Assembly (NCBI GenBank): GCA_963930775.1
Contig: OZ005698.1
Coordinates: 4,594,501 to 4,658,500, forward strand
Length of the DNA: 64,000 nt
Direction: 5' to 3'
Origin: Cliona cf. orientalis
Lineage: Eukaryota > Porifera > Demospongiae > Clionaida > Clionaidae
The notes under the pieces are model-generated. The model was not told the DNA's origin, did no database searches, and saw only the letters and a program-made list of their open reading frames with translations. Each line of letters starts with the position of its first letter. Positions within the stretch are counted from its first letter, which is position 1. Of this stretch, positions 55,001 through 63,115 are shown piece after piece. A program made the position numbers and the translations under genes.

Positions 55001-58000
55001 AACCCGAACCATCGTGACAACTAGGGAACAATCTGCACGAATGTCTCCCACATACCGCACTCAACAAACAAGTCAATCATGATTAATAGGTGCACAATAG
55101 TAGAGAAAAGCAAGCGTAGGGATGTATAGTAGATGCTATTATCTGAGTCTTGTTTGTGCACTTTTTGATCCTGCCATCCCTACTTCAGTCTTCAATTTTA
55201 TTCAATTGTTTTTATACTTGTATAGACTCTATAAGTATAGGGATGGTCTGGATATGCCATATATGTAATACATTACAATACCCAAATATCTCAAAATAGG
55301 TAATTTTGTGAAATTTCTAAGTGTGAAAATCAGAATCTCCAGTAAATTGTGCATCTAACAAGACCAAGATCATTCATCAAAACAATTGTACACGTCAGAA
55401 CCAGATGTTCAAAAAATAGGCCATTTGTCAATCTTTGTTTCTTCTTTCTTTCTCATTTCCAGGGCTAACTCAAGACTGTCTGGACCTCTCACCTTAGTTC
55501 TCATATAAATCCACTCTATTTTGTAGCGTGCAGTGCAGTGGCACGCTAGTTTGGCGTAATCTCAACAGTAACATAATAGTGGGTGTGTACGGCGTATTAT
55601 CGAATGGGTGTGTCTGATATGTGCCATTTTGTGATATAATACGCATGCTCGGAATATACGTTGCCATGGTGAAGTCATGTGACAGGCGCCTATATAGGCC
55701 TAGGCGCTAGCTATTACTATAGTACAAGCTCCGTCGTACATTGCTAGCTAGCGTGTGCAACGGTGCGCTGGACTGATCATGGACATGAAGGTTCAAGGCT
55801 CAAGGAGCGGTAAGGCGCTAGGCATAGGCGAGCTACTCGCTAGCGCTGGCAGCGCTAGTGCTACGCTGGATCAATCATACCATCATACGAAGGCGCAAGC
55901 CTCGAGCAGCGGTATTAAACGTACAGATCATCATGAAATTATGCCGGGTAGCTAGCTGCTGCCAACAGTAAAACTTAGAACTTGGTTTTCTCCCTAAGTG
56001 GAAAAGCCTCATCACCACTTGGGCCGCCTAAAGCAGCCTTCTTTGTCATCCTATTCATCCGATCATAATATACCATATTTCCTCGATCAGACGCCGTGGC
56101 TACTATTAATTTCAGCTTTGCTGGAGTGCGGCTACTAATCGAGGGTGGCTTTTATTAATTTGAAGCAACACCTCTTGGTGACATTGACACAATAGACTCG
56201 ATTTTTCAGGACCAATTTTTGAATGTTCGAGATAGATGATCGATAAATAAGTAGCAGAACCAAGCCAAGAACGTTTTCTGCCATGTTCTTGCCTTGAACT
56301 AACGATCGTTCATGGCTTGCTATCGTGGCCACGCCCACTTATTGTGTTCGCGCATGCGTGCGGCTACTATTTCTTTCGCAGAGGCTCCAAGTGCGGCTAC
56401 TATTTGAGGGCGGCTACTAATCGAGGGCGGCCTTTATTCGAGGAAATACGGTAGCCTCGAGCCAAGGCTCACTTTAGGGGGGAGGGGAAAGTGAGCCTGG
56501 GTTCGAGGCTAATCATAATATCAATTATTATGAACGCAAGTTAATGAGGGGCGTGGCAAAGAATTTTGCGCACCTCCCATCTTCCACTTAATCAGAAGTT
56601 GTGCAAACCATGTAAGATGGCATTGATAAATTACACTAAGTGCAATAAAAAAGAACTGAAACAAGTATAAAAACAATTAAATAAAATTGAAGACTAAAGT
56701 AGGGATGGCAGGATCAAAAAGTACACAAACAAGAGATAATCGCATCTACTATACATCCCTATGCTTGCTTTTTGAGGGATGCAAAAATAATCAGTAATAA
56801 TGCGATTGAATCAAAACTGATAAACTTGAACCATTGTGACAAATAGGGAATAACTTGTACGAACGTCTCCCACATACCACACTCAACAAACACGTCAACC
56901 ATAATTAATAGGTGCATAATAGTCGAGAAAAGCAAGTGTAGGGATGTATAGTAGAGATGCAATTATCTCGTTTGTGTACTTTTTGATCCTGCCATCCCTA
57001 CTTCATTCTTCAATTTTATTCAATTGTTTTTATACTTGTATATACAAGTATATATATATATATATATATATTGTGGGGGCTTTCCGTCAGATATACTGTA
57101 CTTAATCTAATACTATGTATCAAAAAAAAATAATTTCAATTTTGAAAAACGCGTGCTTTTCTGGTAAAGGTCATCAATCGCTCCATATATACACGTTATA
57201 AGAATTCGTAAAATCTAATTTCTTACGTTAGATTGGATCATATGTTGTATTCAATTAACTATGGTATGAATTTCCCGTTATTCAGTATCTGGTGGTACCA
57301 GTACAAGATGTTGCAACCACATGGTGACATCAAACACTACTACTATGAACCCTTGACCATCTCCCCAGTAGCTGCACAGTGTAATGGTGCATGTGGTAAA
57401 AGGTCGTCAATAGAATGCGTACGCATCGATCGATGCTGGCCCCAGAAATCATGGAGATGGCGTCTAAGATCGACTCTCAACCTTGATAGCGACAAGTTTC
57501 GATGCTTCAATCACAGAGACGAACTCGACAACACAGTATTCCTTCCGAAGTTCAGGTTGGTCACGCTGCTGCAGTCGCGCGCGGGCCAGCCCCTTGTGGC
57601 AGTGATGCGTGCTATATATAGCGCAAGGCTAGCTTTATTTATCCATGGCATTACGTAAGCCAAGAAAACACGTGAAGTTCAACCAATAGTACTTCTCAGA
57701 GAAAGTAGCGCTCAGCTTGTAATCTATTCGCTGGATACACGCGTAAGATACTCTACATATTTACTGATTTTCAAGTCTCAGAAAGGCTCCAGCGAGGCCC
57801 TGAATTTTCTCATAATTACCTCATAGATTACACCATAGGTTTCATCATAATTACACTATAATTACCTCATAACCACAGAAAAGTAAATTGCTACTGGGGA
57901 GATAACTACATGTGTTACATGCTTTTGCTAGGGTGTGTGTGTATGCATGCATGTATATGATGGAAGGTAACCCAATCAAGCGGTTTGACACAAGCTAGGC

Positions 58001-61000
58001 CTTATTATTATATTGCATCAACCTTGGGAAACATGAAAATGTTGGTGATCGGGCATAATGCAATGCAAGGGAACTCTAGGATAGAATAAGTCTATCCTAG
58101 CATTGCTTTGCATTGCAACAAATGCAAATACAAAGGTGATGCATCACAACACAAAAACCCTTGACTGGTTCTTAGAGTACAAGCAGGGAGCAAGTGAACA
58201 GAGATTCATATACCACAGGGCCACATGCTCCATATATATAGCACTATGTATACTTGTAACAGTAGAAACAGAATATTCTATCTATCAGCTTATAGTACTG
58301 ATTAGTATGGCTTTCATTTCATACCAGTTTTATTCCACATTGTATTTCCATCCGTTGAGTTGCAGTCAAATGCAGCAAAAGCGTTTCTTGTGCTCTCTAA
58401 ATTAGACAAGTGTGTGATGAATTTAATAATTATTGTTGCTAATGATACTCTTACAGTGAGGTAAGCCTGAACAGTGTTGTAGATGACTGGATGGGTGTGG
58501 TTGAACTTCTTCATCATGTAGTAAAGTACTACGTGCTCTATAGCATGTTGAAAATAACTCTGTTCTGCATCGATCAGCACTCGAACCCCAACAGCACTAG
58601 CATACTGAAAGAGAAATATTTCAAACAGTAGTTCAATCCCACGAGGTTCATGGTAACTACCACAAGTAGGGAAATTTTTAGTATAGATGGCTGAAGGAAA
58701 AATTGCATTAATTATTAATGTTACCATCTAGTCTGGTTAATAAGCGCATAAGTTTTAATAAGCGCATGCTTTCTTCCTGTTATTGAGTATTTTCTAATAA
58801 GAGCATGTGCCCAAATAATAACAATAATTATAAAGACAACAGTAATATTCATCGTTCGATCAAGAGTGTTCCATGTTCTACATGGCTAGAATTAATTTAA
58901 TCATCATCTATTTTCGGATAGCCAGCTGCACGAAATCGGCTATACTCAACACTTCGATGCTCCACTGAGACAGGTTCGGACTATTGACCTTGACTTTGAA
59001 GCGAATCTCACCAAAGAAGTCAGCAATATTTCCATGGTTTTCTTCCATCGATGATTTCTGATCATACTCCCATGAACTGTTACAGAGCTTATTCCAAGAA
59101 TCGTTATATTTATAACTAGCTTGCTAACTTTATGATTGAGCGCTCGAACATGCTGGCAATGGGCGGGACCAAAACTTCACCTTCTATTAAGCGCACATCC
59201 GTCTAATAGGTGTATGTTTCCTAACCTCCGAGTGATAAGTGCATTCGCTTATTAACCAGACTTTATGGTAATTACCCGCGCGCATGCGCAAGGGGTAAAG
59301 AAATCGGTCGTGTCGTCGTCGTTGTCGTGAGCACAAAGATCGCCATATCTCGAGATGTAGGCATCTAAGCGACTCATAAGCACAACGAATCAATTGAATT
59401 CGGCAAAAACTGGCTTCAGTGTGCGTCAAATCGATGGACATGGTCCACGGGCATCACAAATAGTGCATTTTTGTTGGCTAATGTAGCCACGCCTATCGAC
59501 AGTGTCTACTCAATGCATAATGCATGCATTTTGTGTTTTCTGCTCATGCGCACAACTAAGTAGCCAAGAATAATATTACGACTGGTAAAGATCGTTGAAA
59601 ATAATAATGCTCTTGAAATCCATAGTCTATCCGCATCTGCTGACGGAGCAGCCCTATGGAACCAAAACATAATACTAGAGCTCTGTAGAGCACATACCCC
59701 GCGCGCACATTGTGCAATCTATAGATTTACTTTCGGTGCATGGCTATAATTTTGTAAACTTCAGAGAAATAGATATCAGTGCTGCTTAGCCTACTGGGGG
59801 TTCCGGTGACACTTGAAAAAGCGCTCTCTGCACCTAGACCTAGCCCAGACTAGGAAGATATGAATTTCTACCTATATTTTTTGTAACAATAGTAGTATAG
59901 CTAGCTGTCTTACATATAGGTGTCTAAGTGATTCGTAAGCACAACGAATCAATCGAATTTGGTGAAAAACTGGCTTCAGTATGTGTCAAATCGAGGGATA
60001 CGGTCCACGAGCGTCACAAATAGTGCCTTTTTGTTGGCCACCGTAGCCACGCCTATCGGCAGTGCCCATCAATGCATATGCATACCAATTGTGCTTTCTG
60101 CTAATGCACACAGCACAACAAAGCTATAAGTGGCCAAGCGTATGACTGGTAAAGATCGTCAATGTTCTAAATAATGCTCGTGATGTCTATAGTGTAGTGA
60201 CTGATATAGATAAAAGTTCATATCTTCCTAGTCTGGGCTAAGTTTGGGTGCAGAGAGCGCTCTTTAATTCAAGTGTCACCGGAATCCTCAGTACAATTGT
60301 AAGTAGCATTTCCATTATTTCTCTGAACTTCACAAAATTATAGAAAGTAAATCTATAGATTGCGCAATGTGCATGCGGGGTATGTGCTTTACAGAGCTCT
60401 AGTGATTGGTTCCAGATTTCAGTCACTATAGACATCATGAGCATTATTTAGAACATAGACCATCTTTATCAGTCATATGCTTGGCCACTTAGTTGTGCAC
60501 ATGAGCAGAAAGCACAGTTGGTATGCATATGCATTGATGGGCCGTGTCGATAGGCATGGCTACGGTGGTCAACAAAAAGGCACTATTTGTGATGCTCGTG
60601 GACCGTATCACTCGATTTGACGCATACTGAAGCCAGTTTTTTGCTGAATTCGATTGATTCGTTGTGATTACGAGTCGCTTAGACGCCTATATCTCGAGAT
60701 ATGGCGATTTTTGTGCTAACGACAACAATGACAATGACAACGACGACACGACCAATTACTTTACCCCCTTGCGCATGCGCGCAGGGTAATAAGACGGCTA
60801 TATATACTAGTACGTACTATTACCACAAACTATTGGAAGTATCAGTTCATATCTCCTAGTAGTCTAGATCTGGTGCAGAGAGAGTGCTTTTTGTCACCGG
60901 GACCTCTGGTAGCTACGTACAATTAAGCAGCATTTCCACTAATTTTCTGAAGTTTACAAAATTATAGCCATACACATAAAAGCAACTCTATAAATTGCGT

Positions 61001-62187
61001 AATGTGCACGCGGGGTTGTGTGCTCTACAGAGCTGTAGTTATACTACAGTGTTTATGCTAATAGAACGCAAGCTAAAAAAGTAATACGATTTAAAATTTT
61101 GCGAATTTTCTGGTAAAGGTCATCACACGCTCCATTAAGATACACTATGAAAAATCCTAGAACGTGAATTTTCTTGTGCTAATTATAATTAGATCATGCA
61201 TTTTATTAGCAACACAGTATAAATATAACAAAAAATATTTCCAGCACTACAGGTCTGGGTTTGAGACTAAGGCTCCATTAAGGCTCTAAATTTTCCATAA
61301 TTTTATCATGGATTACACTATAGGTTTCACCATAATTATCTCATAACCACAGAAAAAGCAACTTAATTGCTACTGGGATATTCTGTATCCTCCTTGGTTT
61401 GGCTGGCTCGGTGGGAGCGCGCCGACACTGCAGTAGTGAAATAAATCTTGGATCTGATAGGATATGTGCGTGGGCCGATGATTCAAATTTATACAGCAGG
61501 CAACAGGCGCTTTTCATTCCTGCGGTTAACGTTGGCAAGTCATATGACTACGCTAAAGCTGCAATCTCACTGGAGCACTCAAATTCTTTTCCCAGGCCCA
61601 AGGATTGTGTCCAAATTCACCCATGATTCACCAGACCCTTTTCCCTCCTCGAGGGTGGGGTCTGGATACAAGACTAAGCTGGCCTAGCCTTGAACCAAGC
61701 TCCTCCCCTCTGCACGCTACGCTCACATGGTTAACCTGATGCACTAATATGTAAATGAAGGCTTGTCCCACTGATCGTGTTATTTCCACTCCAATTGCTA
61801 ACATTTATACATAAATGCTAAGAGGTAACATAGCTAGCGCCAACTCCTGGATAAGCAACCATGTACCACCTTTCCAGGGGTAAATGTACATGTAATCTTG
61901 AGGTTCCGTACAAATGTGGAAAAATGGAAGGCCCACATTGGTAAGGCTACCTCTCCAATGGCTTTGAGTCTTTCAATAAAACTTGTCAACTGCTCCTGCT
62001 CCATATCTGTCAGAGAGTACTCGGGTAGTTCATCATTCTAAATCACAAGTACTTGGTATGATGTGCATACAAGTTATATCATTTTAATAATGAAACCTTA
62101 TCATGAAGTTGTGATAGAAGCTGAAATTTCTGCATATTATTATGGGGCAGACTAAAGAAAGCCCTCCAATCAACTATGTCCATTGTC
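39550..62187 (-). CDS. PRODH: Proline dehydrogenase (3' exons), split by an ~18 kb intron
   Basis: Coding exons recognised, in order: 62187-62097 ([20 protein letters not shown]), 62037-61951 ([20 protein letters not shown]), 58604-58455 ([20 protein letters not shown], then [16 protein letters not shown]), a poorly defined exon ending at 40139 ([11 protein letters not shown]) and 40002-39550 ([48 protein letters not shown], stop). They match the PRODH barrel in correct order; RRAQEN is the proline-carboxylate-binding motif. Splice sites are GT/AG and the phases of the three upstream exons and the last exon agree. Introns are 59 bp, 3.3 kb, about 18.3 kb and 136 bp. The enzyme oxidises proline to pyrroline-5-carboxylate with FAD in mitochondria. 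The N-terminal exons are not seen and may lie beyond 64000. The exon ending at 40139 has an in-frame TAA about 17 codons upstream and no clear acceptor, so about 10-15 residues are unaccounted for. It could be one damaged gene or two partial copies. Confidence 0.75.
40140..40635. other. Intron sequence upstream of PRODH terminal exons
   Basis: A minus-strand frame at 40570-40382 ([20 protein letters not shown]) could hold a further exon but matches no PRODH segment I recognise. Otherwise nothing. Confidence 0.3.
40636..41026. mobile_element. GCGCATGCGC-type repeat copy
   Basis: Starts TTACCCCGTGCGCATGCGCG and matches 27664-28262 and 59272-59735 in parts such as GTTGTTGTTAGCACAAAAATC and CTGGCTTCAGT. 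It is shortened in the middle. It ends at GAGCTCTAGT. Confidence 0.7.
41294..41351. mobile_element. TAGCC-type MITE, 58 bp, perfect 9 bp duplication
   Basis: GGGTCTTCA lies on both sides (41285-41293 and 41352-41360). Ends TAGCCTCATCCCCAGGCCAC and GTGGCCTGGGGACAAGGCTA form a hairpin. Confidence 0.9.
41510..41972. repeat. Inverted-repeat sequences including a strong hairpin at 41873-41972
   Basis: 41620-41710 contains GAGCGAAAGTGTGGAAA and its complement. 41873-41972 is a hairpin with GGTTACATCACGAGG and CCGAGTGATGTAACC arms and GTCTCTACG/CGTAGAGAC inside. Part of 41505-41545 resembles 1365-1400 (CGCACCACCT). No gene. Confidence 0.55.
41973..42545. other. Spacer, no gene seen
   Basis: A palindrome TAGGTGTCTATCTAGATAGA at 42442-42461 and its neighbour share GGTGTCTA words. 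No coding region recognised. Confidence 0.4.
42546..42890. mobile_element. Inverted-repeat element with TAGATACTGTTTAG hairpin (copy 2)
   Basis: The hairpin at 42551-42690 ends CCGACTAAACAGTGTCTAAC. The adjoining 42690-42890 is the reverse complement of 32980-33130. Runs of CTTACAAGGTTTTTTTATG are repeated at 42790-42835. Confidence 0.75.
42891..43343. other. Spacer with hairpins, no gene seen
   Basis: At 43005-43090 the words TGGTATAAC/ATACCATG and TGTGTGGTAACACACA form a palindrome. At 43240-43310 a TAGCTAGCTAGCG-rich block is repeated about twice (AGCGTCTG(T/C)CA(A/G)CAGTGTAGC). Confidence 0.45.
43344..44919 (+). pseudogene. Crypton-type tyrosine recombinase / DUF3504 protein, decayed
   Basis: Four frame segments follow one another. 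The first (ATG 43344) reads [17 protein letters not shown] and meets TAG at 43494. After a TGA near 43611, [19 protein letters not shown] and [20 protein letters not shown] then [17 protein letters not shown] give the DUF3504 start. The next frames give [16 protein letters not shown], then [14 protein letters not shown] and [12 protein letters not shown]. After a shift near 44465 the strand reads [20 protein letters not shown] then [17 protein letters not shown]-x-x-R, GHRS and Tyr of a tyrosine recombinase. A C-terminal Pro/Ser-rich tail follows to TAG 44917-44919. Crypton-derived DUF3504 proteins (ZMYM2, QRICH1 and others) keep this fold. With several frame breaks this copy is dead. The element ends were not found; Cryptons lack inverted repeats. 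Confidence 0.75.
44990..45262 (+). repeat. Degenerate tandem repeat, GCTGATTTTTGTGCCCTTGAT unit
   Basis: GCT(G/A)A(A/T)TTTTGTGC followed by CTTGGGAATTT-like text recurs at about 44997, 45052, 45110, 45173 and 45227, roughly 55-65 bp apart. It may be a tandem expansion after the recombinase pseudogene. Confidence 0.65.
45605..46204. mobile_element. 600 bp MITE, CCGTATAGCTCCAAAT termini, TA duplication
   Basis: Starts CCGTATAGCTCCAAATTTTC and ends GAAAATTTGGAGCTATACGG, with TA at 45603-45604 and 46205-46206. The minus-strand frame 46215-45841 only reflects the inverted terminus and its GAAAATTT repeats, plus a GGGCGTGGC block. No gene. Confidence 0.85.
46590..47775 (+). pseudogene. YqaJ-like nuclease domain followed by PHD finger, decayed
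   Basis: Early frames read [14 protein letters not shown]...[14 protein letters not shown] near 46690-46810. A YqaJ/lambda-exonuclease-like landmark (H(V/A)YYYQVQTQ, then [12 protein letters not shown], then [20 protein letters not shown]) lies at 47255-47425; it is broken by an 11 bp duplication (CAGGTACAAA twice at 47275-47296), a TAG and frame changes, and goes on to [16 protein letters not shown] text. After 47550 a PHD finger appears: [38 protein letters not shown]; the final zinc ligand is Trp instead of Cys. Such YqaJ plus PHD proteins recur in repeat-rich invertebrate genomes, probably in DNA transposons. The function is not established. Confidence 0.6.
48181..48598. mobile_element. 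418 bp MITE, GTGACCGGATTTGAG termini
   Basis: Starts GTGACCGGATTTGAGAAAAG and ends CTCAAATCCGGTCAC; inside the ends, GGGGGCACTTCGCGC is matched by GCGCGAAGTGCCCCC. Flanks are ATAT on each side, which may belong to the repeat. Frames inside are not genes. Confidence 0.8.
48880..50600 (-). pseudogene. THAP-domain DDE (Tnp_4-type) transposase, decayed
   Basis: Reading leftward, a THAP zinc finger is split over frames: the first Cys pair near 50520 (IGCSKR), RIP near 50460, and [20 protein letters not shown] (50330-50275) with the CxxH pair, then [12 protein letters not shown] charged, coiled-like linker follows. The central part, [14 protein letters not shown] and [12 protein letters not shown] (49960-49790), is the helix-turn-helix region before a DDE_Tnp_4 domain. 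DDE landmarks [11 protein letters not shown] (about 49355), [10 protein letters not shown] and [14 protein letters not shown] (about 49210) follow, and [20 protein letters not shown] (near 48990) ends it. Stops and shifts are many, and a 165 bp repeat (49388-49555) lies within. It is a dead transposase. Confidence 0.75.
49388..49555 (+). repeat. GGTAAAGGTCGTCAATCGCT repeat, copy inside the THAP transposase
   Basis: Same family as 24428-24594. It splits the catalytic part of the transposase pseudogene. Confidence 0.75.
50690..51060 (+). repeat. Four ~90 bp tandem units with AAGATCTTGCATGAC
   Basis: CTCTATCACATAGATTCCCA and related text begins units at about 50695, 50787, 50877 and 50966. Each carries GGATCATCCTAAGATCTTGC or a close variant. 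The GATCTTGC motif reappears in the cluster at 53190-53725, suggesting paired subterminal repeats of one element. Confidence 0.75.
51085..51496. mobile_element. 412 bp MITE, CATCCCGAGTCCC termini, TA duplication
   Basis: CATCCCGAGTCCC at 51085 and GGGACTCGGGATG ending 51496 are exact inverted copies with TA outside both. It contains a C run at about 51247-51268 and GGTTCGAATTC near 51346. It lies within the possible BEN element. Confidence 0.85.
51635..52213 (-). CDS. Transposon-associated protein of unknown function (C-terminal part)
   Basis: A 192-residue frame with no stop. Features: [40 protein letters not shown], and [14 protein letters not shown] near the end. The first residues shown are probably not the start; the frame looks like the end of a longer protein. 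The pattern '[10 protein letters not shown]' then '.YG.I..FC' resembles C-terminal regions of uncharacterised, repetitive invertebrate proteins often beside DUF4806/BEN genes, but I do not recognise a catalytic domain. Its neighbour on the other strand is the BEN gene; their ends overlap at 52190-52213. That head-to-head pair and the repeats outside both suggest one element. Confidence 0.45.
   Translation of the reverse strand: MFADFFLLGSGKVPLLVLLCHESEETLTFLSPYTSRRKNMSELTPGTYSVGLPESSPLSREEQRAIKALSTSFVNLTHVLVFHRLYHQGSMLHSIHYGKGELGKRDSSICCYRDGTLERYGVIQKFCLCPSLPAVVLIRPFDASSTSLLKSTGNSGRDILNTYANIDLLSAFFICFKGITTRYCCTCLPDSL
52224..53007 (+). CDS. Small spliced BEN-domain protein
   Basis: Exons: up to 52241, 52345-52389, 52450-52593, 52689-52857 and 52913-53007; introns of 103, 60, 95 and 55 bp with GT/AG ends, and all phases agree. 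If it starts at ATG 52224 it has 156 residues, but the frame stays open upstream ([13 protein letters not shown]), so an earlier exon is likely. Exon 3 ([20 protein letters not shown]) is a short coiled coil. Exons 4-5 form a BEN domain: [20 protein letters not shown] then [29 protein letters not shown] and [11 protein letters not shown] at the stop. BEN domains bind DNA or chromatin partners. No break is visible. It may serve the surrounding element as a DNA-binding accessory protein, or be a host gene. Confidence 0.75.
53190..53725 (+). repeat. Cluster of degenerate GATCTTGC motifs
   Basis: More than a dozen variants of (A)GATCTT(G/A)C and its complement, such as GCAAGATCTTGGG, CAGATCTTGCAGGATTATC and TGATCTTGCAAGAT, occur at irregular 20-50 bp spacing. 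Together with 50690-51060 they bracket the BEN gene and the minus-strand frame. Confidence 0.7.
53849..55230 (+). repeat. AAGTAGGGATGG repeat, copy B
   Basis: Resembles copy A (744-2254) and is followed immediately by copy C. The right 400 bp (about 54836-55230) folds into a long hairpin, GTATAAAAACAATTGAATAA against its complement at the end. Confidence 0.8.
56071..56511. mobile_element. TAGCC-type MITE split by a second MITE
   Basis: ATCATAATA lies at 56062-56070 and 56512-56520, a perfect 9 bp duplication. Between them are TA, a 379 bp element (56073-56451), and then TAGCCTCGAGCCAAGGCTC ... GGGTTCGAGGCTA. Taking out the inner element and one TA leaves a contiguous 60 bp TAGCC element. So this element inserted first and its own terminal TA became the target of the second. 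Confidence 0.9.
56073..56451. mobile_element. 379 bp MITE, CCATATTTCCTCGA termini, TA duplication
   Basis: Starts CCATATTTCCTCGATCAGAC and ends TTTATTCGAGGAAATACGG; TA lies on both sides. Internal GGCTACTAATCGAGGG-CGG blocks recur. A fragment of it is at 33505-33600. Confidence 0.85.
57047..57071. repeat. (TA)n microsatellite
   Basis: A TATATA run of about 22 bases follows the right end of repeat copy C. Confidence 0.85.
57098..57263 (+). repeat. GGTAAAGGTCATCAATCGCT repeat copy
   Basis: Same family as 24428-24594; ends ATTCAATTAACTATGGTA. Confidence 0.75.
57388..57900 (+). repeat. Repeat with GCTATATATAG and CATAGGTTTCATCATAATTA, copy 2
   Basis: Counterpart of 26200-26655. The frame 57233-57658 crosses it and the previous repeat and is not a gene. 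Confidence 0.75.
57901..58454. other. PRODH intron sequence, no other gene seen
   Basis: Contains an inverted pair around 58050-58118 (GCAATGCAA..CTAGGATAGA and its complement) that may be a small MITE. Confidence 0.45.
58605..59271. other. PRODH intron sequence with a TIR-like fragment
   Basis: GTCTGGTTAATAAGCGCATA (58731) and TGCGCTTATTAACCAGAC-like text ending near 59262 are inverted, delimiting a possible ~530 bp element (58730-59263). No gene. Confidence 0.5.
59272..61040. repeat. Cluster of GCGCATGCGC-type repeats in both orientations
   Basis: 59272-59735 and about 59920-60410 are direct partial copies; 60408-60795 is inverted (ATATCTCGAGATATGGCGAT...GCGCATGCGCGC). Another fragment lies at 60830-61040. 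The direct and inverted copies would form a long hairpin. They share GCACAACGAATCAAT, CTGGCTTCAGT and CCACGCCTATCG with 27664-28262 and 40636-41026. Confidence 0.7.
61041..61950. other. PRODH intron sequence with repeat fragments
   Basis: 61063-61215 is a diverged GGTAAAGGTCATC repeat and 61255-61375 matches the end of the 57388 repeat. At 61628-61680 a hairpin of CAGACCC...GGGTCTGG resembles that inside 5163-5627. No coding region beyond chance frames. Confidence 0.45.
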
Positions 62188-62813
62188 CTATAGAAACAGA
62201 AATCTCAGTCCAAGAAATATCTATCAACATCATTAGACTGATTTGAGTCCCCCCTCTCGTAGGAAATATCTCTAATCATTATTACTAGTGACTTGAGAGT
62301 TGATCAGGCACCAGAATTAGACTATAGCTAATAGTTGCTACATGTAACTTGCAGTTAGCATTAGCTAACTTTCTTTGGCTCTCCTTTTGGGCAGCTATAT
62401 AATCTCAGTTAGACACTCATAAGAGCTAGTATAACCATGGCTTATAGAGTGGGAGGAACGGGATTGGAAACATATCTGTACGTGTCCATATAATATAATT
62501 GCAATATCATGGTCCACACGGTGGTTGCTTTTTTCTTATACCAAAGCATGGCTATTCAACTAGGGGAGCACTACAGGCGGTAACAAAACAATACAAAGGC
62601 TAGTAGTTGAGTGGTAGTTTTGACAAATTTAATATAGGGTGGGATCTACAGTGCTACACAGCAAAAGAGTAGATTTTTTCCTAACTTTGCATGCACACTT
62701 ATTTTTACCTATAATGAATAGAAATATCACTTTTAGCAGTAGTATTAGCGTGCAAAGCGTCAAACAAAGACCGCTCCGTAACAGAAGCTATGACGAACTA
62801 TGACGTTGGTCTG
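62188..62813. other. Upstream PRODH side, no exon recognised
   Basis: No further proline dehydrogenase segment was recognised. Nothing else supported. Confidence 0.4.
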
Positions 62814-63115
62814 CAGGGTTCTCCCCACACTGGTCGGTTCTGGTAAAGGGACGACCAGTTCTGGTACAGGGCCGACCACTTCTGGTAAAGGGCCGACCAG
62901 TTGCTAGCTCAAAATTACTCAAATTTATCACCACTCACCTAGCTGTGGTGCACTACAAATGGCTACATAAACTCTTGGTCACGCTTTGGGCATGCTATAA
63001 CCACTAATTTCATAATAACCACAGTTTACAAGTACATTACTACAGCCACCACTAGGCTTGTCTGCATACACATCTCAAGATTTACCACCTCTCAAAATTT
63101 CAGGGGAGAACCCTG
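62814..63115. mobile_element. 302 bp hAT-like MITE, CAGGGTTCTCCCC termini
   Basis: CAGGGTTCTCCCC and GGGGAGAACCCTG are exact inverted ends. GGTCTG lies directly on both sides, a 6 bp duplication. Near the left end the unit GACCAGTTCTGGTAAAGGGC is repeated about three times (62831-62902). Confidence 0.8.

Larger units (their letters stand above)
55231..57045 (+). repeat. AAGTAGGGATGG repeat, copy C with nested insertions
   Basis: Starts TATAGGGATGGTCTGGATAT and ends TTTTTATACTTGTATA. Two elements have inserted within it at 56062-56520. Confidence 0.8.

Noticed and set aside
57233..57658. 141-residue plus frame
   Set aside because: It spans two dispersed repeats that also occur at 26200 and 27381 without a conserved frame.
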